A stretch of DNA of 64,000 nt, from the NCBI GenBank assembly GCA_021018815.1, contig JAITYX010000032.1:1364001-1428000 (forward strand), written 5' to 3'. Made by a program: the position numbers and the translations under genes. The notes below the pieces were generated by a model. That model was not told the origin of the DNA and did not search any database. It worked only from the letters and a program-made list of their open reading frames with translations. Positions within the stretch are counted from its first letter, which is position 1, and each line of letters starts with the position of its first letter. This document shows positions 1 through 10,710 of this stretch, piece by piece. This stretch comes from Talinum fruticosum. Taxonomy: Eukaryota; Streptophyta; Magnoliopsida; Caryophyllales; Talinaceae.

Positions 1-1055
1 CGCAAGCTTCTAGCCAAGCCAAAACCTTTTGCCCTCTCAACGTAGAAGCCTTCATTGTTTACGATGAGTGCATATTTCACTATGCAAATCGTACCATCTT
101 TAACACCATGGAGGATAATCCCATAGTATATGTTTATAGCTTCGACAAAGCTGATGATAATGGTCTATTCAATCAAGTCGTAGATAGTGCTGTTACTAGA
201 CTTATCGATAATGTCATATCAGGTTTTCCAGGCTCCTCCCGATATTTTGCAACAACAAAGGCTATCTACAAAGCTGAGACCATTTCTTTCCTCGCACAAT
301 GTACTCCTGATATTACTACCTCCGGTTGTAGAGGATGCTTGCAAAGTTCCTTTGGAAACTTCACCGCAAACTATACAGGGTCACTTATGGGAGAGGTGTT
401 GACACCGAGTTGCTTCATAACCTACCAACTATCGTCATTTAAGGAGACACCATCTCCATGATTCCCATCAACAGGTATGATTTTACTTGAATTGATAGAA
501 CTAACACAGATGCTCCTTGACCTACATACCCACCTACCAGGCTTTGAGCCGAGCTTGATCAAGTTGATCGCTTTGAACTTTCTCCCAAACTTTTTTTTTT
601 TTTTTTGTGCAAGATAAGTTTATTATATACTAATTAAACTTTATAGACTTGAAATTCAAAGATGGCCACAACTGTGCCAAAATCTTATTAACCATAGCAC
701 AGTATGTAGTACCTCCCAAAATTAACCAAATCTGATGGGAACCCAAACCAAATAAATCTTTCACGAGGTCATAGATTCCTACCATTCCTGGTAATCAATC
801 AAAGAACTATCCGGTGCTTCATTAGTACGAACTCAAAAGGCTTTGTGATTCTCCACTAAGTAATATCAATTTGTGTCTTCAGTACACAAGTTCCTTTCTC
901 CATTGATAACTTTCTCGCTATTCTAATGTTTTTCTTGACTCGTTTTGCCCCTCCTTCTCTTCTTCCATGCAGATGAAGGAGCAGGAAGTCTGGTGTACAG
1001 TTCAATTACTGCGAGTATTTTCATTGTTACACTGTCATTGATTCTGCTCATTTAA
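1..1055 (+). pseudogene. CRRSP copy 1, 5'-truncated by window edge, premature stop
   Basis: Secreted cysteine-rich repeat protein with DUF26 (Gnk2) domains. The frame is open from base 3 and enters within the first DUF26 domain; the second holds the C-X8-C-X2-C motif (CTPDITTSGCRGC). Exon 1 ends at 474 (GT donor 475). Exon 2 is 973-1055 and encodes a short acidic/small linker and a hydrophobic tail ending in LILLI. The sequence is almost the same as the copy at 6824-8190, including the intron. The oddity is a TGA at 459-461 where that copy has TGG (Trp), 13 bases before the donor. If expressed as it stands, the protein would keep both DUF26 domains but lose the hydrophobic tail and be soluble. 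It could therefore be a decaying gene or a functional soluble variant. The start codon and signal peptide lie outside the window. Confidence 0.8.
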
Positions 1056-2384
1056 TTGACTTATATACATGTGTATTAAAAGCATGTTTAATTTTCAAGT
1101 GTGCTGGAGCTTGGATTGTGTTTAAATTTGTATACAATGGGTTTTGTTGCATTCGTGTTCTTGATAAATGGTATACAGACTGTATAATACAGTTAATTTT
1201 CTTTGTAACTCCCTCCATAATAGACAAACATATACCATCATACACGTTTTTGCTATAGCAAACTATATGTGACTAGAAGATTGTAAAACTTTTGTGTATG
1301 TATTGATAAATTGCAACAAAATTCAGTCATTTGATAGGATGAATAAAGAGAACTTTTAACGATAGACAGTATCTGTAACCGTATACTCATTTCATCCCGT
1401 ATTACTTATTCTTGTTAGAAGCAAGAGGCTTATTTATATTTCATAAAAACATGGCTATATATTAGTTTTAAGTACCAATGATATAAAAATATATACCACT
1501 GACTGATCATTGGGGAGCAAGGCAGGCTGCTAAATATACACCTGCAATAAGTACTATGCCAGTCCATTGACCAACAAGCAGTGGCGGATCATGAAGTCTT
1601 TTTCTTTTTTGGGTTTAAAATAATCAAAAAATATGTAGTGCTTATTTATAACTTCTTCGATATTTAAAGTCTTAACTAAGACCTAATCATTTATAAATTT
1701 ATTTTAATATTTACAAGTAATAGGTTTGTGATATGAACAAAACACATTAAAAAAACTAAAACTACCAACTAAAAATTTTTAATTTTGGAAAACTAAAATA
1801 ATAATTATCATAAAAATCAAAATAATATTATATCAGTAGAACCTACGCACGAGTTTGTGGAGATGTTTTGGGTCCTCTCCAGTATCTTCACTAGTTAATT
1901 CTGGAAAACTAATTAAAGAACGGATGCTGTTTAAGTGTTGAAGATTGACTGAATAAGTTTGTTGATTACAACCAATCAAATTAAACAAAAAAATTAGGCA
2001 AACTTTAGCACAAGCTCACATCCATAAAAATGAATTCGGCCAAATTAGGGTGAGAAGAGTTATTGATTAAGATTTTGGAAATTTTCATCACTGATAGGTA
2101 TTGATTCAGAAGTCATTATGGATGAATCATTAAACGATTTGCATCTAAAATCTAGTGGATGGACTACCTGCCTTGTCCTCTACGTATAATATTAATTAAG
2201 GTGAAATAATCATTGAAAATGAGATTTATTCATCAAAACAAGACTTAATCTTTCATTTGAATTGTTCTGTCATCTTCGATTATGTCGTATTCAGATGAAC
2301 TCGTCTTTTATATACCTGATTTCGAGTTGGACACTACATAGCGTTTGGCAATCCCACCACCTCATGTCAGTCAATACAAGAAGA
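1056..2384. other. Spacer and promoter region of CRRSP copy 2
   Basis: No convincing gene. The 3' flank at about 1060-1260 matches 8195-8370 downstream of copy 3. Bases 2020-2290 match 8450-8750, the orphan promoter. A TATA-like stretch (TTTTATATAC, 2306-2315) lies about 77 bases before the ATG of copy 2. Confidence 0.5.
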
Positions 2385-3559
2385 ATGGTAATGTTATATC
2401 TGCCAAATACAGTTGGTCTCATTCTTCTTGTTGTGTCATGTTTCCTGATTTGCACTGATAACGCTGAGGTTAATTACCATGATGAATATTGTTATACAAT
2501 GAGAGGGACATATAGCTTTGTTGGCAACTTCGGAACCAACAGGGATATAGCCCTAGATGAACTTGCGTCCCTTGCATCAACTTCCTATTTCAATACTAAC
2601 ACAACTGGCTCAGGCTTGGCCCAAGTCTACGCCCTCTTTTCCTGTCGTTATGACGTCTCTCCTCAAGTTTGCCAGCAATGTGTCACAGAAGCTGCTAGTA
2701 AAAAAGTTAACTGTCTTTTCAATGTAGAAGTCTTCATTGTTTACGAGGAATGCAGAATTCATTATGCAAATCATACCATCTCTGGAATTCAGGAGGATCG
2801 CCCCATATACTATGTGTACAGCCTAGACAAAGCTGACGACAGTGGCCAATTTAGTCAAGCCCTTGCTAGTACCGTTACCAGCCTCATCAACGATGTTATA
2901 TCGGGATTTCAAAACTCCTCTCGGTATTTTGCAACTTTAAAGGAAGACTACAACAAATCTCAGATGATTTCCGCCCTTGCACAGTGTAATCCGGATATCT
3001 ACCCCTCTAGTTGCAGGGGATGCTTGCAGAATTCCTTTGGTAAACTTCAGTGTAAACCATACAGGCGCGAAATGGGGAAAGATGTTTAGGCCTAGTTGCT
3101 TTTTGACCTACGAACTATCTTCGTTGAATAAGCAAGATCCTCCATTGAACTTCCCATCGTTTGACTTCCCGCCGCCAGGTATGATATACTCACGCCAAAT
3201 TAACTTTTTCTTTTTATTCTGTCCCCCAAGTAAACTATTATGCCCTTCCACAAATACTACTAGGAATACGATTCTATCAACGATCTACTTTAGGCCATCC
3301 ATGGAATTTTGCATCGACAAGGTAGTTAGATCAATACGGTTGAAGTGCTTTCTTTTATCAAAATAGAAGGTTACACCCCCGGGGCAGTAATCACTCTCTC
3401 GGTTTTGTAATTTTTGCGTATGTTCATTGTTTTCTCTCTCCTCTTTCTGTCATCCATGCAGGCGGAGGATCAGGCGGAATTTCAGCAGCAGGAGCTCGGA
3501 CGTATGTTTCATGTATCTCCATTGTGATACTGTCACTGATTGTGCATGTATTTTATTAA
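2385..3559 (+). pseudogene. CRRSP copy 2, two DUF26 domains, single-base frameshift
   Basis: Two-exon CRRSP. I chose the ATG at 2385 because it gives a signal peptide (MVMLYLPNTVGLILLVVSCF...) that aligns with copies 3, 4 and 5; the frame is open further upstream but that part is not conserved. The first DUF26 has CRYDVSPQVCQQC and the second CNPDIYPSSCRGC. Exon 1 is 2385-3178 and exon 2 3462-3559, the latter encoding a Gly/Ala/Ser-rich linker and a hydrophobic tail ending VHVFY. An extra A in the AAA run at 3042-3044 (GGTAAAC where relatives have GGTAAC) shifts the frame just after NSFG and stops it at 3087-3089, losing the last Cys of domain 2 and the tail. The exon lengths sum to one base more than a multiple of three, as expected. 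It may be a pseudogene or a homopolymer sequencing error. Confidence 0.82.
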
Positions 3560-4319
3560 TTGTGCTTCACTTATAATTATTAAATCATGCTTGGGAATGT
3601 GCTGAAACTGGATGTTTGAATTGTATACATCGTTGTTCAACTTGTTCGTCTCCACAAGTATATGAACTAATGACATTTTGGGTGCCTCAAAATTAGTGGC
3701 ATTAATATTTTTAAGTGAAATGATATGTGTCTTGTATAAGACACATTTTAAATATCGACTTAAAAATTATATAGCATGTAATAAATTAAAATTTTCATAT
3801 AAGACACATATTATCACCCTATTTTTAAACTTTAAGTATTTATACTTGGATTTTTAGTATCCGACTAAAACATTTATTCATTCTTGAATCCTAAAATGAC
3901 CATTTTGCCTTTTTTCGCTTTTGTTCTTTTAAACCAAAAAATAAAAAATTCCATCCCCATCCCTTACCCCGCTCAGAACTTACAACTTTTGACAGCCATC
4001 CCAACCGTGAAGAAGGGGATGAGGGTGGGGAGAGAAATGGAAGGGATAGGAGGAGAGAGTGCGGGGGTGGAGTGAAGTGTCACATTGTGATCAGCTAGGA
4101 GAGTTAAAAAAAGAAAAATGTTTGCTATGAATGAGCGAGAGTTATGAGCAGAGGTGATCAACAAGTCAGGGCGGGTCAATTGTATTAGTTAAATGGGCTG
4201 GGGCGGGTCGTAGCCAGGCTTCCCTGACCCGCCCAATTCACTGAAACTATGTTTTAGAGTTGAAATTTTGAAGGTTGTTGTGAATGAAAAAATTGAGCTC
4301 TTCCTAGTTTTTACTATTC

Positions 4320-5080
4320 TCATTTCCTAAACCTGGTAATTGGGTCATTCTGTTCGGATTAAGTTCGGTTCGGGTTAAGTTCGGTTCGAGTCAACTTCGG
4401 ATCGATCTCATTCGAGTCGGGTTCGGTTTCGATTTAGGTCAACTTCGGGTTGATTTTGTTCGAGTCGGATCGATTTCGGTTTGGGTCAACTTTGATTCGC
4501 TTCAACTTCAGGTCGATCTCGTTCGGGTTCGGGTCCGATTAATTTCGGATTGGGTCAACTTCAGGTGAAGTTAATTTGGGTCATTTTTGTTCAGATTGGG
4601 TCAATATTGGTTCAAGTAGATTTCGGGAATAGTTTCGGGTATGGTTTAGACAACCATATAGAAGCACAAAAGTCCTTTTGAATAGGATTTGGGGTCGATC
4701 AAAGTTATATTACTATAAGCACAAAAGTTCATTCTGAAAGACCCATCAAAAAATATTTGTAAAGACCCATATAATGTGGGTTGGGTCAAACTCGAATTTA
4801 AGCCGGTTTGAATTCGGGTCACTTTTATTCGGGTTGAATCGATTCAGGTATATTCGGTTCAAGTCATTTTAGGTTCGGGTATTAATCGGGTTAATTATAT
4901 TTAGGGTCAGTTTAGTTTCGGATCGGGTCATTTCGGTTTGAATTTGAATTGGGTTCATTAGATTTCGGTTTCGAGTCGGTTCACTTTCGGGTTGCGGATC
5001 AAAATCAGTTCAACTATTTCGGATGTCGGTTCGGTTTGGGTTTCGGATCATTCGGTATGACTCGTTCGATTTGGGTCAGT
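4320..5080. repeat. Degenerate TTCGGG-type low-complexity repeat
   Basis: Over roughly 760 bases the sequence is built from variants of GGTTCGGGT, GGGTCAACTTCGG and TCGGTTCG. The copies are too diverged for a clean unit. A related AACCGAAA/CGGTTTGG tract occurs at 56316-56700. Such tracts are common in plant intergenic DNA and introns; no coding capacity is apparent. Confidence 0.65.
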
Positions 5081-6714
5081 TTTGCCGAGTCTACCCTTTC
5101 CCACTACGTTATTAACGAGAATACCTAAACCCTTGCAAGTTGCAACTGACCCAAAGCTTCATAGTGTCACAACCTTTTTCTGAGGGTCATTTAAGTGACC
5201 AGATTACCCTGCACTGACCTATTTTTAGGCAGCCCATTTAATCCTGCCCTCTCTAAAATTTAAATGGGTCTTAGCCTTTTTTAGTCACCTGACCCTGGCA
5301 GCCCATAGGGCCCTCATCCATTGACCAGCTCTAGTTATGAGACATAAGAGGACTATTTCCGTGCTACGAATTTGATATAAAGTGAACTTTGTGCATGTAC
5401 ACAATTTTCAGCTTTTTATTGTGGAGCTTGTCTTAGATAAGAACATTACTTAGAAGGTGCCACAAAAAGATAGGTAAAGAGAAGGCCCGGGAGATAAGGG
5501 TACCAAGTTCAAATTTAAAAGTCCAAGTCCACAAACCACTGAAGAGCAGCATACTTTTTTTCCTTATGCAGTTCAGTTCCTCCAAAGAACAACTCTATGG
5601 TGGCGTATAATGTTGATATAACATTGATTAAAAGCCCTACTTCCCTTACCTAATTACGTTAATATATGGCTTCTTCCTAGAGAAATTTAGGGCTTGCTTG
5701 CTAATTTAGAAGACTCTCTTTTTGGATCCTATTGCCGGAAGGGCAGTATTCGGAGAAGTCTTGAACAATTTTGGCAAGTAAGTTGGATAAGACGCACTCA
5801 AAGGGGTTGAGGTCGGTTCGTCAAGGGAGTTTGATGGGAGATGGAGTTGTTTGTGAGAGCCCAAGGCCTCACGTAAGATCAAGAACTTGTGTTGGAGAGC
5901 TTGTAGAGATGCTTTACCCTACTTGTATGTGTCAGCCTTTTTAGGCTAAAGCTCTCCAAGGAAGATGCACTGCTATGAAGTATCCATGAGTGTGTATTAA
6001 GCCATTAGTTGTAAATATTAGTAGTAATTTATTTGTGACTTAAATTTTGTAATACATTTCGTAGTGAGAGAAAAAAAGTCAAAATCAAAGCTAATGATGA
6101 ACAAGTCAGGCTTCTACTTAAGATGACTAAGTAAGATTAGCTCAGTCACACACCACCGTCAAGTATGAGTCGGATTTTCTTTTTAATAAGGATTTAAGGA
6201 ATTGCATCTGAGGCAACATTTTACTAATTGACCAACTCGAAGGCACGATTGAAAATCTCCATAAGTGAAAATTACACAAAATTAAATTTAGAACAGGTAG
6301 GAATTTTCCAACATCAATATTCCTTAGTAATTCATATGGATAACTAATATGTATACATAATGAATAACATCACCTCATCATTCAAAATAGCACTCGTGAA
6401 AATTCGGATCAGACAAGTTAGACAATATTTAAAATTTGGATAAAAGTTTAATGAAACGTATCCGATCATTTTGGATTGGATAAATCAAACATGTCCAATA
6501 CAAATAGGAAAAGTATTGTCTAGATTTAAATTTCGGATGAAAAATCATGACCAATTTATCAACACGAATTCAAAATATATAAGCTACTTCCTTCGAAAAC
6601 AAAACAAAAAAAATTAGTCGGCCGGCTGAGATGCCCTCAAAATGTATTATATATTGAGATGACAAATTCATTGAGAACGAGATCATTCATCAAGAAAATT
6701 AAGCAATTAACTCT

Positions 6715-6760
6715 GAATTGTTCATCCATTTTCTGAAAGCTGTTGTCTCCTATATATAAT
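6715..6760 (+). promoter_or_regulatory. Core promoter of CRRSP copy 3
   Basis: TATATATAAT at 6751-6760 sits 73 bases before the ATG at 6824. The same spacing (about 73-79 bases) is found for copies 2 and 4. Upstream is AATTAACTCTGAATTG, matching AGTTGACTTTGAATTG in copy 4, so the W-box core TTGAC is changed to TTAAC here. Confidence 0.5.
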
Positions 6761-6823
6761 GAACCTAGAAATTGGATAGCATTTGGCAATCCCATCACCT
6801 ATATATCAATGCTAGCTAGAAGC

Positions 6824-8190
6824 ATGGCAACGATGTATAAGCTGCCACAAACATTTGGTTTCATTCTTCTTGTTGTTTCATGTTTTCTGACAAGCACCAA
6901 TGCTCAGGTTAAATACCGCTATGAGTATTGTTATGACAATGAAGGTACGTTTGGCTTTGTAGACAATGCTAACTATGGAACCAATAGGGATCAAGCCCTT
7001 AGCCATCTCCCATCCCTAGCATCGACCTCCTATTTCAACACTTACACTGCTGGCTTAGGCCAAGGCCAGGTTAACGCCCTCTTTTTATGTCGTTATGATG
7101 TGTCTCCTCAAGTTTGTCAAGAATGTGTCACGCAAGCTTCTAGTCAAGCCAAAACCTCGTGTTTTCTTAACGTAGAAGGGTTCATTGTCTACGATGAGTG
7201 CATATTACACTATGCAAACCGCACCATCTTCAAAACCATGGAGGATATTCCCATAGTATATGTTTATAGCTACGATAAAGCTGACGATAATGGTCTATTT
7301 AATCAGGTCGTAGATAGTGCTGTTACTGGCCTTATCGATAATGTCATATCAGGTTTTCCAAGCTCCTCTCGATATTTTGCGACAACAAAGGCTAACTACA
7401 AAGCTCAGACCATTTCTTTCCTCGCACAATGTACTCCTGATATTACTACCTCCGGTTGTAGAGGATGCTTGCAAAGTTCCTTTGGAAACTTCACCGCAAA
7501 CTATACAGGGTCACTTATGGGAGAGGTGTTTACACCGAGTTGCTTCATAACCTACCAACTATCTTCATTTAAGGAGACACCATCTCCATGGTTCCCATCA
7601 ACAGGTATGATTTTACTTAGAATTGATAGAACTAACCTGGATGCTCCTTAACCTACATACCAACCAACCTACCAAGTTTTGAGCCGATCTTGATCAAATT
7701 GATCGCTTTGAACTTTCTCCCAAAGTCTTTTTTGTGCAAGATAAGTTTATTATATTCTAATTAAACTTTCTACACTTGAAATTCATAGATGGTCTCAACT
7801 GAGCCGAAATCTTATTAACCATAACACAGTACATAGTACCTCCTGAAATTAACCAAATTTGATCCGAACCAAACCAAATAAATCATTCAACAGGTCATAG
7901 GTTCCTGCCATTCTTGGTAATCGATGAAAGAACAATAAGGTGCTTCATTAGTACGAACTCAAAAGGCTTTGTGATTCTCAACTAAGTACTATCAATTTGT
8001 GTGTTCATGAATCATGACACAAATTACTTTCTCCATTTATCACTTTCTCGCTATTCTAATGTTTTTCTTGACTCGTTTTGCCCTTCCCCTTCTCTTCTTC
8101 TGTGCAGATGAAGGAGCAGGAAGTCTGGTGTATGGTTCAATTATGGCTAGTATTTTCATTGTGACACTATCATTGATTCTGCTCATTTAA
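6824..8190 (+). CDS. CRRSP copy 3, intact two-domain DUF26 protein with hydrophobic C-terminal tail
   Basis: The only complete CRRSP here. Exon 1 is 6824-7604 and exon 2 8108-8190; 864 bases, 287 residues. The start MATMYKLPQTFGF gives a signal peptide ending near STNAQ, and the neighbouring copies begin alike. DUF26-1 has CRYDVSPQVCQEC and DUF26-2 CTPDITTSGCRGC, both C-X8-C-X2-C, with several N-x-S/T sites. Exon 2 is joined in phase 1 and encodes DEGAGSLVYGS and then a hydrophobic run ending in LILLI with no basic tail, fitting either a GPI-anchor signal or a single membrane span. DUF26 proteins act in the apoplast; the best-known single-domain member, ginkbilobin-2, binds mannose and inhibits fungi. 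Membrane-spanning two-domain relatives (PDLPs) sit at plasmodesmata, but those usually have a short cytosolic tail, which is absent here. Confidence 0.88.
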
Positions 8191-8449
8191 TTGACTTATA
8201 TACATGTGTATTAAAAGCATGTTTAATTTTCAAGTGTGATGGAGCTTGGATTGTGTTTAAATTTGTATGGGTTTTGTTGTATTCATGTTCTTAAGAAATG
8301 GTATACAATTAATTTTCTTTGTAAGTCCCTCCATAGTTGACAAGCATATACAATCATACACGTTTTTGCTCTACATATTTTGCATATTTAGTAATGAATT
8401 GCAACAAAATTCTGTCATTTGCATACAAAAACCCAACCTAGCACAAGCT

Positions 8450-8750
8450 CCCATCCATAAAAATGAATTTGGCCTAATTAGGGTGAGAAGAGTCATTGAT
8501 TAAGTATAGGCGGATCTGGAAATTTTCATCACTGATATGTATTGATTCAGAAGTCATTATGGATGAATCATTAAATGATTTGCATCCCCTTTCTCCATCT
8601 AAAATCTGCTGGACTACCTGCCTTGTCCTCGACGTATAACATTAAGGTGAAAAAATCTTTGAAAATGAGATTTATTCATCAAAACAAGACATAATCTTTC
8701 ATTTGAATTGTTCTGTCATCTTAGATTATGTTCTATTCAAATGAACTCGT
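8450..8750 (+). promoter_or_regulatory. Orphan copy of the CRRSP copy 2 promoter
   Basis: This matches 2020-2290, including GAAAATGAGATTTATTCATC and TTGAATTGTTCTGTCATCTT. The match ends near 8760, before the equivalent of the TATA box and ATG, and no DUF26 coding sequence follows. It reads as a promoter whose gene was deleted. Confidence 0.6.
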
Positions 8751-9839
8751 CTTCTATATTCAATCGGGCATAACTACGACTGTATGGGCGGAATTCATGA
8801 GGAGCAGTTTCTTGAGCATTTTAACAAACAGGTGACATGCATAAAAAATGTGACGATTAATGCTGAATCCCAAGGGTTTTATGACTTTTATCTAACTCCA
8901 CAAAAGGAGAGAAAGAGAGAGGGAAATGAACTGATTTTGAAATGGGCATTCATGAAATTTGCTTAAAACTTAAATTAAAACTTAAAAATTGAACATTAGC
9001 CCAGTTTCTCCAAGACGCAATCAATTTAAACCCTAATCAATTGGGGTTACAAGCAGAAAAGCATTGGATTAGAGAAGACATTTTTGTGAAGAGAATCCCT
9101 AAACCCTTGCAAGTTGCAACTGATCCAGAGTCTCATAGTGTCACTACCTCTTTCTAAGGGGCATTTAAATGACGAGCGACTGACCCTGCAATGACCTACT
9201 TTTAGGCAGCCCGTTAAATCCTGACCCTCTCTAAAATTTAAATGTGCCTCGGACCATTTTTAATCACCCAACCCTGGCACTGGCAGTCCATAGAGTGTTT
9301 GCCCATTGACTAGCTCTAGTTATGAGACATGAGGACTATTTCCGTGCTACGAATTTGATATAAAGTAAACTTTGTGCATGTATACAATTTTCAGCTTTTT
9401 ATTGTGGAGCTTGCCTTAGATAAGAGCATTCCGTACAAGGTGCCACAAAAAATAATAAAAAAGAAGCAAGATGACATGCAAAAGCAAAATATCAAAAAAT
9501 TATTGACACTTTAGTACCTATAGTATCGACAAATGATAAAAAGTTCTTTAGGTAATCAACATACATTAGCTGGACTAATGAGAACTGAGGTCGAAGAGCA
9601 AGGCACAAATAATTAATCATCTGGGATTACATGTTCAGAATTTTCTTCAGCGAATAGATTATAATTAGGATGGTCAACGGTGTTTTTAATAATTGTTGCT
9701 TGATGAATTATCATTCCTTATGAAATTAATGACGGCCCCTTTCTGCTCATTCCAAACATATAAACTATATACCATTACAAATAATTTAAGCTGGCCAATG
9801 CTTATCTGGCTGACTGAAACATGGATGATTAAGGTCACA

Positions 9840-9945
9840 AGTTGATAGAAAATGAGATTAGATTAGTAAATCAATTAAGCAGTTGACTCTGAATTATTAT
9901 TCTTCTGTTATGTCCTAATCTTGCCTATATTTGCACAAGTTTCTG
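9840..9945 (+). promoter_or_regulatory. Orphan CRRSP-type promoter with W-box
   Basis: AAAATGAGATTAGATTAGT and AGTTGACTCTGAATTATT align with the promoters of copies 3 and 4. The W-box core TTGAC is at 9883-9887. No DUF26 exon lies downstream on +; the next coding relic is on -. Confidence 0.5.
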
Positions 9946-10710
9946 GTTTAATCAACCTGGATCTTCTCTTTCTACATTAATAAAACAAATAAATTAAAAA
10001 AAAAAGAAGATTTTGAAAAATGGTTCAATTAGGAAGATAGTTGAGCCGTGTCAGCTAGCATATTGGTTTGTCAGTCTTGGGTAGTGGCAAGACCAAACCC
10101 AGCCAAGCCGAGCTTATTTGGTTATCCTAGTCGAGCCTAAACCTTTGAATTTAGCCTCATGAGAGCACCGAACATAAGGAGTCGAGCCAATGAACTGAGC
10201 TAAATAACAATCCTAGCAAGATTCCACAAGCCTTCTCAAGAAACAAGATTCATGGAATCATGGTCACAAGCTCACATCAGCACAACATTGCTTTTATCTC
10301 CAAACCCAAGTTTTCATTGTTTCTCCTTTCTCATGCTTCATCTCCTTGGGATTTAGACTTTTCATCTTTTCATATGTTGCTTATTAAGGTACACATCCGA
10401 CTCTTAACAAGAAGGGTATACAAAATCTTAAATCCAAGCTTATATATGTACGCATCAAACTATCGGAGTCTATGCTCAAATTGGAATAACCTAGCTTAGG
10501 CTTGTGTATTAGACGAGTACTAATTGAGTTGAGCTTCGAGTTTAGCAGGCTTAGGATTGGCTCAAACTCGAATACATCGATCCTAGGTTCAACTAAATGT
10601 ACATATGAGAAAATGAACACAGTAATGAGCGTTGTACATATATTCATATTGCCTGTTTATCTGACTCTCAAACATGTCTTTAATAAGTGAAGCACAAGTA
10701 ATTCATGAAA

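Larger units (their letters stand above)
3560..6823. other. Spacer with degenerate repeats, promoter of CRRSP copy 3 at its end
   Basis: No gene seen. It contains a degenerate TTCGGG/GGTTCGG block (listed separately), a segment at about 5120-5460 that recurs at 9095-9440, and AT-rich unique DNA. The last 150 bases hold a GGCCGGCTGA motif (6620-6629), a stretch CTCTGAATTGTTC shared with the other CRRSP promoters, and a TATA box (6751-6760). Confidence 0.5.
8191..10710. other. Spacer with remains of deleted CRRSP copies
   Basis: No gene found. At 8450-8750 it repeats the promoter of copy 2 but no coding exon follows. At 9095-9440 it repeats the spacer 5120-5460. At 9795-9950 it carries another CRRSP promoter copy without a gene. 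From 10020 to 10600 the DNA is unrecognised, with scattered GAGCC/AGCCGAGC motifs. Confidence 0.55.

Noticed and set aside
2262..2384. Upstream start for CRRSP copy 2 adding 41 residues
   Set aside because: The added part includes the TATA region, is not conserved in the other copies and would bury the signal peptide.
8784..8966. 60-codon frame after the orphan promoter
   Set aside because: It follows a promoter-like sequence but has no DUF26 similarity, no signal peptide and no homologue in the array; probably chance.
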